DNA from: Prevotella sp.
GTDB taxonomy: Bacteria > Bacteroidota > Bacteroidia > Bacteroidales > Bacteroidaceae
Length of the DNA: 41,298 nucleotides
Assembly: GCA_017556145.1 (NCBI GenBank)
Contig: JAFZCU010000083.1
Span: 1 to 41,298 of the forward strand
Reading direction: 5' to 3'
The stretch's first letter is position 1. Each line of letters starts with the position of its first letter. This document shows positions 25,806 through 34,134 of the stretch, piece after piece. Below the pieces are notes generated by a model. The model had not been told where the DNA came from and ran no database searches. It worked only from the letters and a program-made list of their open reading frames with translations. The position numbers and the translations under genes were made by a program.

Positions 25806-26927
25806 ATGATTACCCAAGACCAACTGAAAGATATCTTAGAGCGCACAGATGCATTGCATCGCTACCTCGAAATCGACAAGAAAAAGATGGAGTTCGAAGA
25901 GGAAGATCTTCGAACGCAGGCACCTGACTTCTGGGACGACCGTAAGCGTGCTGAGGAGCAGATGAAGAAAGTCAAGGGCATCAAGCGATGGCTCGATGAC
26001 TATAAGGAGGTACGTACCCTGGCCGACGAACTGCAACTGGCCTTCGATTTCTTCAAGGATGAGATGGTCACTGAGCAGGAAGTCGAGGAAGACTACGCCA
26101 AAGCCCTCAAGGCCATCGAAGATCTTGAGTTGAAGAATATGCTCCGTCAAAAGGAAGACCCGATGGAAGCCGTACTGAAAATCAACAGCGGTGCCGGTGG
26201 CACAGAGGCTCAAGACTGGGCTTCCATGTTGATGCGTATGTATATGCGCTGGGCGGAGGCTCACAACTATAAAGTCACCATCTCGAACCTGCTCGACGGC
26301 GACGAGGCCGGCATCAAGAGCGTGACGATGCAGATAGAGGGCGGCGACTATGCCTACGGTTATTTGAAGTCAGAGAACGGTGTCCACCGTCTGGTACGTG
26401 TATCGCCCTTCAATGCCCAGGGCAAACGTATGACCTCCTTTGCCTCCGTCTTCGTCTCACCGCTGGTCGACGACACCATCGAGGTGTATGTCGACCCCGC
26501 CAAACTGTCATGGGACACCTTCCGCAGTTCTGGTGCCGGAGGACAGAACGTTAACAAGGTGGAATCGGGCGTGCGCCTGCGCTACTGGTACACCGACCCT
26601 GATACGGGTGAGGAGGAAGAGATCCTCATTGAAAATACCGAGACCCGCGACCAGCCGAAGAACAAGGAGCGTGCAATGACGTTGCTGAAATCGCAGCTCT
26701 ACGACCGTGCGATGAAGAAACGTCTGGAGGCTCAGGCAAAGATCGAGGCTGGGAAGAAGAAAATCGAATGGGGCTCACAGATTCGCAGCTATGTTTTTGA
26801 CGACCGCCGCGTGAAAGACCACCGTACCAATTACCAGACCACAGACGTCGATGCCGTAATGAACGGCAAGATCGACGACTTCATCAAGGCCTATCTCATG
26901 GAATTCCCTGTGAACGACGAAGAATAA
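25806..26927 (+). CDS. prfB: Peptide chain release factor 2 (no programmed frameshift)
   Basis: Terminates translation at UGA and UAA. The 373-residue protein begins MITQDQLKDILERTDALHRY. The ATG at 25806 is chosen over the earlier in-frame ATG at 25770 because the promoter lies between them. Diagnostic motifs are SPF (residues 200-202, RF2-type stop-codon reading) and GGQ (245-247, peptidyl-tRNA hydrolysis). In many bacteria the region around codons 20-26 contains an in-frame UGA and a +1 frameshift; here the frame reads straight through RYLEIDKKK with no stop. It is followed by a small membrane protein gene after 29 bases. Confidence 0.96.
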   Translation: MITQDQLKDILERTDALHRYLEIDKKKMEFEEEDLRTQAPDFWDDRKRAEEQMKKVKGIKRWLDDYKEVRTLADELQLAFDFFKDEMVTEQEVEEDYAKALKAIEDLELKNMLRQKEDPMEAVLKINSGAGGTEAQDWASMLMRMYMRWAEAHNYKVTISNLLDGDEAGIKSVTMQIEGGDYAYGYLKSENGVHRLVRVSPFNAQGKRMTSFASVFVSPLVDDTIEVYVDPAKLSWDTFRSSGAGGQNVNKVESGVRLRYWYTDPDTGEEEEILIENTETRDQPKNKERAMTLLKSQLYDRAMKKRLEAQAKIEAGKKKIEWGSQIRSYVFDDRRVKDHRTNYQTTDVDAVMNGKIDDFIKAYLMEFPVNDEE

Positions 26928-26956
26928 TAATCATATAATATTAAAACTAAAAAATT

Positions 26957-27115
26957 ATGGCAAAGATTGCAAAAGCATCAAAGGCAACCGAGAAGAAGGT
27001 GGCTTATCAGAAGAAAGTAGAAGACAAAGGAAAGAAAGTTGTGAATTGGATCTTTGGCGTGCTGATTCTGCTAGCCGTCTTATTCGTGGTTTACTCCGTC
27101 TTCATCGTTTCCTGA
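26957..27115 (+). CDS. 52-residue single-span membrane protein
   Basis: ATG at 26957 and TGA at 27113-27115. The N-terminal half is lysine-rich (AKIAKASKATEKKVAYQKKV). The C-terminal half is one hydrophobic helix (NWIFGVLILLAVLFVVYSVF), so the positive-inside rule places the N-terminus in the cytoplasm. It lies 29 bases after prfB and 6 bases before the CYTH gene, on the same strand, and is likely part of that operon. I do not recognise a named family. Confidence 0.75.
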   Translation: MAKIAKASKATEKKVAYQKKVEDKGKKVVNWIFGVLILLAVLFVVYSVFIVS

Positions 27116-27121
27116 TCCTTC

Positions 27122-27601
27122 ATGAGCGGATTCGAAATCGAGCGAAAGTTCCTGGTCAAAGACGCGCGCTACAAGAAGCAGGCATTTGCCAGTAGCCGCA
27201 TCCGTCAGGGGTATATCTGTAGCGGTCACGGACGCACTGTTCGCGTGCGTATCCGTGACGCGCGCGGGTACCTTACAATTAAAGGCCCCTCTACGAATGG
27301 CGGACTGAGCCGTTACGAGTTTGAAAAGGAGATTACGCTCGATGAAGCAGAGCATCTGATGCAACTCTGCGAACCAGGCCTCATCGACAAGACACGCTAT
27401 CTCGTAAAAAGTGGCGCACATACGTTCGAAGTGGATGAGTTCTATGGCGAAAACGAAGGCCTGGTGATAGCCGAGGTGGAACTCAGCTCAGAAGATGAAC
27501 CCTATGAAAAACCCGATTTCATCGGCAAGGAAGTAACTGGCGACAAGCGATATTATAACGCTCACTTGCGAGCCAATCCCTTCTCTCTTTGGAAGCGATA
27601 A
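27122..27601 (+). CDS. CYTH-domain phosphatase
   Basis: A 159-residue protein of the CYTH/triphosphate tunnel family. The signature ExExK is at residues 5-9 (EIERK); RVRIRDARGYLTIKG and IAEVELSSEDE supply the other charged strands of the tunnel. Bacterial members are inorganic triphosphatases or class IV adenylate cyclases; single-domain forms are usually triphosphatases, but the activity here is not established. The last 40 bases overlap the end of the convergent VanZ-like gene. Confidence 0.88.
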   Translation: MSGFEIERKFLVKDARYKKQAFASSRIRQGYICSGHGRTVRVRIRDARGYLTIKGPSTNGGLSRYEFEKEITLDEAEHLMQLCEPGLIDKTRYLVKSGAHTFEVDEFYGENEGLVIAEVELSSEDEPYEKPDFIGKEVTGDKRYYNAHLRANPFSLWKR

Positions 27602-27981
27602 TAGAAGAGCGAACCTATTAGTCCGATTATGCCTGCAAGCGTAACACCTGTGGAGTTTGCGGCAAAGTCGAGCCAGTCACCATTACGTGTGGTGGTACAA
27701 TAGGCCTGCATCAATTCCAGCACACCGCCCATCATGACAGGTGCCAACCAAGCCCAGAAGAAGAGTTTCTCATAATCTGGCGACCCATGCTTTATCACGT
27801 ATTCCAACCATATAACCAGACATGTGCCGCCATACATGATAAAGTGTACCCACTTGTCGATAAACTTCACATGATCAAGCGGTGTCTCAGGAAAAAAAGG
27901 GAACAACGACAGTATCCAGACCAGACTGATACAAGTCACCGAAAAGGGATATTTTCTGATATATTGGAAGAGAAATTTCAT
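27562..27981 (-). CDS. VanZ-like membrane protein
   Basis: A 139-residue protein with about four membrane helices and the VanZ-family layout: WILSLFPFFP, then DKWVHFIMYGG, then GGVLELMQAY with the conserved Glu, and DWLDFAANSTGV. The ATG at 27981 (MKFLFQYI) is chosen because a TAnnTTTG element lies 20 bases upstream; the frame runs further to 28164 through low-quality sequence. VanZ confers low-level teicoplanin resistance in enterococci, but most family members have no known role. Its 3' end overlaps the CYTH gene by 40 bases. Confidence 0.85.
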   Translation of the reverse strand: MKFLFQYIRKYPFSVTCISLVWILSLFPFFPETPLDHVKFIDKWVHFIMYGGTCLVIWLEYVIKHGSPDYEKLFFWAWLAPVMMGGVLELMQAYCTTTRNGDWLDFAANSTGVTLAGIIGLIGSLFYYRFQREKGLARK

Positions 27982-28001
27982 ATCTACCTCTATTTTTGCT
28001 G

Positions 28002-28009
28002 CAAAAGTA
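28002..28009 (-). promoter_or_regulatory. VanZ-like gene promoter -7 element
   Basis: On the minus strand this reads TACTTTTG, 20 bases before the chosen ATG. The -33 box is weak. Confidence 0.6.
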
Positions 28010-28056
28010 CAATTATTTTCAGACATAAGAACATCAGGACATCTTTTTTTTGTTTT

Positions 28057-28090
28057 TTTGTTCATATGTCTAAAAAAAGAACTATCTTTG
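28057..28090 (+). promoter_or_regulatory. Promoter of the tandem transporter genes
   Basis: TTTG (28057-28060), 22 bases, then TATCTTTG (28083-28090). The spacer is slightly longer than ideal. It is divergent from the VanZ-like promoter. Confidence 0.65.
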
Positions 28091-28102
28091 CAGCAGAAAT
28101 AT

Positions 28103-29488
28103 ATGAGTAGAATGCATATGGCTAAACTGGAGAGAGCGAGTTTTGGAAGTAAGCTTGGTGTCATTCTGGCAACTGCCGGTTCCGCTGTGGGACTGGGTAA
28201 CGTATGGCGTTTCCCCTATATGGCAGGTCAGAATGGAGGCGCTGTTTTCATCATTATCTATGTTATCTGTGTGCTATTGTTAGGCATTCCCTGCATGATC
28301 AGTGAATTCATTATTGGCCGTCATGCTCAGTCGAACACAGCCCGTGCCTATAGGAAGGTAGGCGGCAGGAATCCCCTGTCGTATATCGGCTATATGGGCG
28401 TACTTACCGGATTCCTCATCACAGGTTACTATGCGGTGGTGTCAGGTTGGTGCCTGCAATATATCTGGGCCTCGGTGATAGGTCATCTCGACGGGGGCAA
28501 TCCTGAATTCTTCAAGACTTACTTCACCGAGTTCTCACAAGACCCTGTGAAACCCATCTTCTGGACCTTCCTCATGCTTCTGGCCACCTATCTGATTATT
28601 GAACATGGCGTGCGCGACGGCATCGAGCGGGCCTCGAAGATCTTCATGCCCATCTTGTTCATCCTTCTGCTGATTATCGTGGTGGCTTCGTGCATGCTCC
28701 CCAATGCCTCACAGGGCATAGAGTTCCTTTTCAAGCCCGACAAATCGATGATCAATAGCGACGTGTTCCTAGGAGCCCTCGGACAGTCATTCTATTCACT
28801 GAGCATTGCCATGGGATGTATCTGTACTTATGCCAGTTATTTCTCGAAACAGACGAATCTCACATCCTCTGCGGTACAGATAGGTATCATCGACTCCATC
28901 GTTGCCATTCTGGCAGGACTGATGATCTTCCCGGCAGCCTTCTCGGTAGGCGTCAATCCCGACAGTGGTCCCTCACTGATTTTCATCACCCTGCCGAACG
29001 TGTTCCAACAGGCATTTGGCGGTATGCCGATAGTAGGCTACATCATCTCTATCCTGTTCTATCTGCTCCTGTCGTTGGCCGCCCTCACCTCCTTGATTTC
29101 GCTCCACGAGGTGAGCACCTCTTTCTTCCATGAAGAGTTTCACATCACCCGTAAGGCTGCAGCTATCATCGTCACCGTTTCCTGCTGTTTCATGGGCATC
29201 ATCTGTTCTCTCTCACTGGGGCCCACAGGCAGTACATTGCATTTCTTTGAAAAGACACTGTTCGATATCTTCGACTTCGTGACAGGACAGATATTCCTGC
29301 CCGTCGTAGGTTTCCTGACATGTATCTTGATAGGCTGGTTCGTACCTCACAAACTGGTTCACGACGAGTTTACCAATTGCGGCACGTTGCGAATAGGCCG
29401 GTATTTCCACTTCTATCTTTTCCTGGTGAAATATGTCTGTCCGCTGTGCATCCTGTTTATTTTCCTGCATCAGTTAGGGCTGATTTAA
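28103..29488 (+). CDS. Sodium-dependent transporter, neurotransmitter:sodium symporter family (copy 1)
   Basis: About 461 residues with eleven or so membrane helices of the LeuT fold. The first helix carries TAGSAVGLGNVWRFPYMAGQ, the sodium and substrate-binding signature of the family; LSIAMGCICTYASYF in helix 6 and SGPSLIFITLPNVF are further family blocks. Bacterial members take up amino acids with Na+; the substrate here is unknown. Starts at 28103, 28112 and 28118 are all possible; the first follows the promoter best, while the last aligns best with copy 2. Copy 2 follows after 13 bases. Confidence 0.92.
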   Translation: MSRMHMAKLERASFGSKLGVILATAGSAVGLGNVWRFPYMAGQNGGAVFIIIYVICVLLLGIPCMISEFIIGRHAQSNTARAYRKVGGRNPLSYIGYMGVLTGFLITGYYAVVSGWCLQYIWASVIGHLDGGNPEFFKTYFTEFSQDPVKPIFWTFLMLLATYLIIEHGVRDGIERASKIFMPILFILLLIIVVASCMLPNASQGIEFLFKPDKSMINSDVFLGALGQSFYSLSIAMGCICTYASYFSKQTNLTSSAVQIGIIDSIVAILAGLMIFPAAFSVGVNPDSGPSLIFITLPNVFQQAFGGMPIVGYIISILFYLLLSLAALTSLISLHEVSTSFFHEEFHITRKAAAIIVTVSCCFMGIICSLSLGPTGSTLHFFEKTLFDIFDFVTGQIFLPVVGFLTCILIGWFVPHKLVHDEFTNCGTLRIGRYFHFYLFLVKYVCPLCILFIFLHQLGLI

Positions 29489-29501
29489 TGAATCATGAGT
29501 A

Positions 29502-30860
29502 ATGGATAGTTTGAGAGGCAATTTCGGAAGCAGGCTTGGCATTGTGCTGGCAACGGCGGGTTCTGCCGTAGGCCTGGGCAATGTGTGGCGCTTTCCTTAC
29601 ATGACGGGCCAGAACGGTGGCGCAGCCTTCATCATTATCTATCTGGCGTGTATCCTTCTGCTCGGCATTCCCGGCATGGTGAGCGAGTTCATCGTGGGCC
29701 GTCATTCACAGACAAATGCCGCCCGTGCCTATGCCAGATTCTCACGTGGCAAAAGCTGGGGACTCATCGGCATTCTGGGTATTATCACCTCGACCATCAT
29801 CCTGGGATTCTATGCTGTGGTGGCGGGCTGGTGTCTGCACTATCTGGGTACCTCGGCAATAGGACATTTAAAGGGTGATACCAGTTTCGTGCAGAACTAT
29901 TTCCAGACATTTTCCTGCGATCCTGTCAAGCCTGCCACCTTGGGCGTGGTCTTTATCCTGATCACCCATTTCATCATCATTCGAGGTGTGCGTAATGGTA
30001 TCGAACGGGCTTCGAAACTACTGATGCCGCTGCTGCTGATCCTGTTGCTGATCATCGTGATAGCATCCTGCTCACTGCCGGGCGCCTTAAAGGGCATTGA
30101 GTTCCTGCTGAAGCCCGACTTCTCAAAAGTCAGCGGCAAGGTATGTCTTGAAGCCTTAGGTCAGGCGTTCTTCTCTTTGAGTCTTGGCACGGCCTGTCTC
30201 TGCACTTACGCCAGTTATTTCTCCCGTCAGACCAAGCTGTTACAGTCAGCGACACAGATAGCACTCATCGACTTCGTGATAGCCCTGATGTCGGGTCTGA
30301 TGATCTTCCCGGCGGCCTTCTCCGTAGGCGTGCAGCCTGACAGCGGACCGTCGCTCATTTTCATCACCCTGCCCAATGTGTTCCAGCAGGCTTTCAGTTT
30401 CATGCCGGCGCTGGGCTATGTCATATCCATCATGTTCTACGCCCTGCTCGTGTTTGCAGCGCTTACCTCTACCATCTCCATGCATGAGATTGGCACGGCC
30501 TTTTTCCACGAGGAGCTACATATCAACCGTTCGAAAGCTGCCTGGATACTGACCGCTGTGTGCAGCGTGATTGCCATCTTCTGTTCCTTGTCTATTGGAA
30601 AACCCGACATCCAGATCTGGGGAAGGTCGCTGATGGACTTCTGCGACTACCTTTCTGCTCAAATCATGCTTCCTGCTGGTGCCATGCTGACGAGCATCCT
30701 CGTGGGATGGTTCGCCTCAAAGAAGATGGTCCGCGAGGAGTTTACCAACTGGAACACCTCCAACAGCAGATTGTTTTTCAACTTCTATATGTTTTGTGTC
30801 CGGTATATCGTGCCTACCTGCATCCTGCTGATTCTCATGCATCAGTTTGGAGTAATCTGA
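29502..30860 (+). CDS. Sodium-dependent transporter, neurotransmitter:sodium symporter family (copy 2)
   Basis: A 452-residue LeuT-fold transporter that aligns with copy 1 along its whole length, from FGSRLGIVLATAGSAVGLGN to the C-terminal CILLILMHQFGVI. This indicates a tandem duplication that has since diverged. The Na+-site region in helix 1 is unchanged, whereas the loops and the segment after helix 10 differ, so the two may take different amino acids. It is followed by an AGGAGG sequence and the helix-hairpin-helix gene. Confidence 0.92.
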   Translation: MDSLRGNFGSRLGIVLATAGSAVGLGNVWRFPYMTGQNGGAAFIIIYLACILLLGIPGMVSEFIVGRHSQTNAARAYARFSRGKSWGLIGILGIITSTIILGFYAVVAGWCLHYLGTSAIGHLKGDTSFVQNYFQTFSCDPVKPATLGVVFILITHFIIIRGVRNGIERASKLLMPLLLILLLIIVIASCSLPGALKGIEFLLKPDFSKVSGKVCLEALGQAFFSLSLGTACLCTYASYFSRQTKLLQSATQIALIDFVIALMSGLMIFPAAFSVGVQPDSGPSLIFITLPNVFQQAFSFMPALGYVISIMFYALLVFAALTSTISMHEIGTAFFHEELHINRSKAAWILTAVCSVIAIFCSLSIGKPDIQIWGRSLMDFCDYLSAQIMLPAGAMLTSILVGWFASKKMVREEFTNWNTSNSRLFFNFYMFCVRYIVPTCILLILMHQFGVI

Positions 30861-30877
30861 ATGAGGAGGAAAGGTAA

Positions 30878-31594
30878 ATGAGGAATGTCATTCGGGAGTT
30901 TTTTTATCTGAGGAAGTCCGACCGTAAGGTGATTCTCACGCTGCTCAGTGTGATTGTGATAGCTTTAGTGGTGATTTTCCTGACAGGGGGTAACGACGAG
31001 TCGAATGAGCTGACACCAGCAGACACGCTTCCTGCAAAACGCAGCTCTCGCGATTCTGCTCACCGTCAGTCCTATCACGAACATACCAAGACCGTTTATG
31101 TCCGTACAAAAGTGGTCTACCGCGATACAACCTATCGTCGGGGCAAGTCGCTCACTGAGGAAGAATACGATTCTATTAAAGCCCATTATCCCGTGAAGCT
31201 CAAGCCTGGCGAGTATGTGGTCCTGAATACCGCCGATACCACAACCTTGAAGACCGTGCCTGGTATCGGGCCCTATTTTGCCAGGAAAGTGGTAGAGTAC
31301 GGACAACGTTTAGGAGGCTATGTCAGTGTGGATCAGCTCGATGAAATCGAGGATTTTCCACTCGACGCCAAGGATTATCTGACCATCGAGGGTGCCTCGC
31401 CTCGCAAGCTGAATGTCAACACCCTCTCGCTCAATGAACTCAGACGGCATCCCTACATCAATTTCCATCAGGCTAAGGCCATTACCGACTACCGCCGTCT
31501 GCATGGTCCTCTCCACGCTTTGGGCGATCTGCGCCTCTCCAAGGACTTCACCCCTGAAGCCATCAAGCGACTGGAACCATACGTCGAGTTTTGA
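30878..31594 (+). CDS. Membrane-anchored helix-hairpin-helix (ComEA-like) protein
   Basis: A 238-residue protein. One membrane helix (VILTLLSVIVIALVVIFL) lies near residues 18-36, followed by a polar linker. The rest has ComEA-like repeats: LNTADTTTLKTVPGIGPYFA with the hairpin VPGIGP, and a second region LNVNTLSLNELRRHPYINFH where HPYINF replaces the glycine hairpin. Such proteins bind DNA non-specifically, sometimes in uptake; no competence genes are nearby. AGGAGG lies 8 bases before the ATG. It starts 17 bases after transporter copy 2. Confidence 0.82.
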   Translation: MRNVIREFFYLRKSDRKVILTLLSVIVIALVVIFLTGGNDESNELTPADTLPAKRSSRDSAHRQSYHEHTKTVYVRTKVVYRDTTYRRGKSLTEEEYDSIKAHYPVKLKPGEYVVLNTADTTTLKTVPGIGPYFARKVVEYGQRLGGYVSVDQLDEIEDFPLDAKDYLTIEGASPRKLNVNTLSLNELRRHPYINFHQAKAITDYRRLHGPLHALGDLRLSKDFTPEAIKRLEPYVEF

Positions 31595-31628
31595 ATTATA
31601 TGTTAATAAATCATAGCGAATGATGAAG

Positions 31629-31652
31629 ATACGAAGATTTTTCGTATTTTTG
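31629..31652 (+). promoter_or_regulatory. tatAC promoter -7 element with overlapping inverted repeat
   Basis: TATTTTTG at 31645-31652 matches TAnnTTTG. A 7-bp inverted repeat, ATACGAA (31629-31635) with TTCGTAT (31641-31647), overlaps its first bases and could be an operator. No TTTG -33 box is seen at the usual spacing. Confidence 0.5.
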
Positions 31653-31678
31653 CACAAGAAACTAGAAACTAAGGAAAT

Positions 31679-31879
31679 ATGTGTGAGTCATTATTGCTAT
31701 TTGGACTTGGAATGCAAGAGATATTAGTCATTGCACTGATCGTGTTGCTGCTCTTCGGCGGCAAGAAGATTCCTGAATTGATGAAGGGCCTTGGCAAGGG
31801 CGTAAAGAGCTTCAAGGAGGGAATGAATGAAGTGACGGATCTTACAAAAGACGAAAAGGACGAAAAGAAGGATGAGTGA
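31679..31879 (+). CDS. tatA: Sec-independent protein translocase subunit TatA
   Basis: A 66-residue pore-forming subunit of the twin-arginine translocase. A short N-terminal segment is followed by a membrane helix ([14 protein letters not shown]), the FGGKKIPEL hinge and an amphipathic helix ([15 protein letters not shown]), ending in an acidic/lysine tail. An internal ATG at codon 12 is an alternative start giving a more usual short N-terminus. Its stop overlaps the tatC start by 8 bases. There is no tatB, as is common in organisms where TatA serves both roles. Confidence 0.93.
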   Translation: MCESLLLFGLGMQEILVIALIVLLLFGGKKIPELMKGLGKGVKSFKEGMNEVTDLTKDEKDEKKDE

Positions 31880-32618
31880 GACCCCGACCATGACCTTCTG
31901 GGATCACCTCGACGAGCTTCGTTCGGTGATTATCAGGACGGTGGTCGTGACGGTGGTGGTAGCCGCTGTGGCCTTCTGCCTGAAGGAGCAGTTGTTTGAG
32001 ATCGTTCTGGCACCCCGTACCAGCGACTTCATTACCTATCGGCTCTTCGGCGTGGAGCCTTTCAGCATCCACCTGATGAATACTGGACTGACGGAACAGT
32101 TCATGACACACCTGAAGACGGCGATGTATGCGGGTGTATTGGTGGCCTCACCTTATATCATATATCTGTTATTCCGCTTCGTCTCGCCAGCGCTCTACGA
32201 CAATGAACGGAAATACGCCACCCTGCTATGCACCAGCGGTTATCTGATGTTCATGCTGGGCACGCTGTTGAATTACTTCCTGATTTTCCCATTGACGGTG
32301 AAATTTCTTGGAACCTATCAGGTGAGCGCAGACGTGGCAAACATGCTGACCCTGCAGTCGTATATGGATACCCTGCTGATGATGAACCTCGTGATGGGCA
32401 TCATCTTCGAACTGCCAGTGGTCAGTTGGATACTGGGCAGGATGGGATTGGTCAGTGCCAGGATGATGCGCGCCATGCGCCGGCATGCCATTGTGGCTAT
32501 TCTGATAGTGGCCGCCATCATCACCCCGACCACCGATGCCTTTACGCTCTTTATCGTGGCTCTGCCGATATGGCTGCTCTACGAACTGAGCATACTTGTA
32601 GTGAAATCATCAGACTAA
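31872..32618 (+). CDS. tatC: Sec-independent protein translocase subunit TatC
   Basis: The 248-residue receptor of the twin-arginine translocase. It has the TatC hallmarks: the N-terminal [15 protein letters not shown], which helps bind the RR signal, [20 protein letters not shown], and [16 protein letters not shown] in the later helices, with six membrane spans. It overlaps tatA by 8 bases and is followed 16 bases later by a polyferredoxin gene with a Tat-like internal signal, and then by a Tat lipoprotein. This pairing with Fe-S cargo suggests dedicated use. Confidence 0.95.
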   Translation: MSETPTMTFWDHLDELRSVIIRTVVVTVVVAAVAFCLKEQLFEIVLAPRTSDFITYRLFGVEPFSIHLMNTGLTEQFMTHLKTAMYAGVLVASPYIIYLLFRFVSPALYDNERKYATLLCTSGYLMFMLGTLLNYFLIFPLTVKFLGTYQVSADVANMLTLQSYMDTLLMMNLVMGIIFELPVVSWILGRMGLVSARMMRAMRRHAIVAILIVAAIITPTTDAFTLFIVALPIWLLYELSILVVKSSD

Positions 32619-32634
32619 ACATAATTTATAGATT

Positions 32635-34101
32635 ATGCTTCGTAAAATCAGAACAATCCTTGCAGCGGTGTTCTTTGTACTGATCACCCTGCTGTTCCTC
32701 GACTTCACGGGAACGCTGCACCACTGGCTCTCGTGGCTGGCAAAGATACAGTTCCTGCCAGCCGTGATGGCGCTCAACGTGGTGGTCGTCGTCGCACTTT
32801 TGCTGCTGACCCTTGCCTTCGGACGCATTTATTGTTCTATCATCTGTCCTTTGGGTGTCTTTCAGGATATTCTCGCCCGTTTCCGTCGGAAGAAAAACAA
32901 GTATAGCTACTCCAAGGAAGTTCGATGGCTGCGCTATCCCGTGCTGGTGGTGTTCATCATCGCCGCCGTAGTCGGCATCGGTTCCCTCTTCCAGTTGCTG
33001 GCGCCTTACAGTGCCTACGGACGTATCGCCACCATGATCTTCCAGCCTATCTGGGCATTGGGCAACAATGTGCTGGCATTCCTGGCAGAAAGAGCCGACA
33101 GTTACGCTTTCTATGCGGTCGATGTATGGATGAAGTCGCTACCCGTATTCATCATCGCCGCCGTCACCCTCGTGGTGCTCTTCGTGCTGGCTTGGCGAGG
33201 CGGACGTACCTATTGCAACACCATCTGTCCTGTGGGAACCATCCTCTCGTTCTTCGCCCGATTCTCCTTCCTGAAGATCCGTTTCGACGAGGATAAATGC
33301 AAGAACTGTTCCATGTGTTCAAAGAACTGTAAGGCCGCCTGCATCGACTACAAGACACACACCGTCGACTATAGCCGCTGCATCGTCTGTGGCAACTGCA
33401 TCGACAGCTGCAAATTCGGCGCGCTGAAATATGCTTTCCGCGCCAGTAAGGCCAGTGAGGCCTGTCCCGTCGATACCTCCAAGCGCTCCTTCCTCCTGGC
33501 TTCGGCCCTTGTTTCTACAGCCGCCCTTGCTCAAAAGAAGGAAAAACTGATGGATGGCGGCTTAGCAGAATTGGAGGATAAGGTGGCGCCTCAGCGCCAG
33601 ACACCTCTGACGCCTCCCGGATCGCTTTCCCATTGGCACTTTGCACGCCATTGCACAGGTTGTCAGCTCTGCGTTTCGGAGTGTCCGAATGACGTTCTCC
33701 GTCCTTCTTCGGATCTGATGCACCTCATGCTACCAGAGATGTCCTACGAACGGGGTTATTGCCGTCCTGAGTGTACACGCTGCTCTGAAGTTTGTCCTGC
33801 AGGTGCCTTCCATCTCATCGACAAGGCTGAGAAATCGTCTATCCAGATTGGTCATGCCGTTTGGATCAAGAAGAACTGTGTTCCCATCACTGACGAAGTG
33901 GAGTGTGGCAACTGCGCCCGCCATTGTCCTACGGGTGCCATCGAGATGGTACAACTAGATGAGAACGATGAGACATCACCCATGATTCCCGCTATCAACG
34001 AGGCTGCCTGCATTGGCTGCGGTGCCTGTGAATACGTCTGTCCATCGCGTCCGTTCTCAGCCATATATGTCGAGGGCCACGACGTTCACAAGAAGATATA
34101 G
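32635..34101 (+). CDS. Membrane polyferredoxin, NapH-NapG-like fusion with internal Tat-like signal
   Basis: A 488-residue electron-transfer protein. Residues 1-215 hold about four membrane helices and two CxxxCP motifs (CSIICP at 67-72, CNTICP at 194-199), as in NapH. Two [4Fe-4S] motifs follow at 222-260. Residues 282-300 read SKRSFLLASALVSTAALAQ, a Tat-signal-like segment with KR in place of RR. Beyond it lie further cysteine clusters (CTGCQLC, CTRCSEVCP, CGNCARHCP, CIGCGACEYVCP), as in the periplasmic NapG. The natural reading is a membrane quinol-oxidising unit joined to an exported ferredoxin domain. No nitrate reductase is present; the next gene is a likely electron acceptor or partner. 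The exact redox reaction is unknown. Confidence 0.87.
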   Translation: MLRKIRTILAAVFFVLITLLFLDFTGTLHHWLSWLAKIQFLPAVMALNVVVVVALLLLTLAFGRIYCSIICPLGVFQDILARFRRKKNKYSYSKEVRWLRYPVLVVFIIAAVVGIGSLFQLLAPYSAYGRIATMIFQPIWALGNNVLAFLAERADSYAFYAVDVWMKSLPVFIIAAVTLVVLFVLAWRGGRTYCNTICPVGTILSFFARFSFLKIRFDEDKCKNCSMCSKNCKAACIDYKTHTVDYSRCIVCGNCIDSCKFGALKYAFRASKASEACPVDTSKRSFLLASALVSTAALAQKKEKLMDGGLAELEDKVAPQRQTPLTPPGSLSHWHFARHCTGCQLCVSECPNDVLRPSSDLMHLMLPEMSYERGYCRPECTRCSEVCPAGAFHLIDKAEKSSIQIGHAVWIKKNCVPITDEVECGNCARHCPTGAIEMVQLDENDETSPMIPAINEAACIGCGACEYVCPSRPFSAIYVEGHDVHKKI

Positions 34102-34134
34102 TTTACTGTTTATTGTTTATAGATGATTACCAAG

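Noticed and set aside
27982-28164. Longer N-terminus for the VanZ-like protein
   Set aside because: It would run through its own promoter and into the divergent transporter start; the sequence is not VanZ-like.
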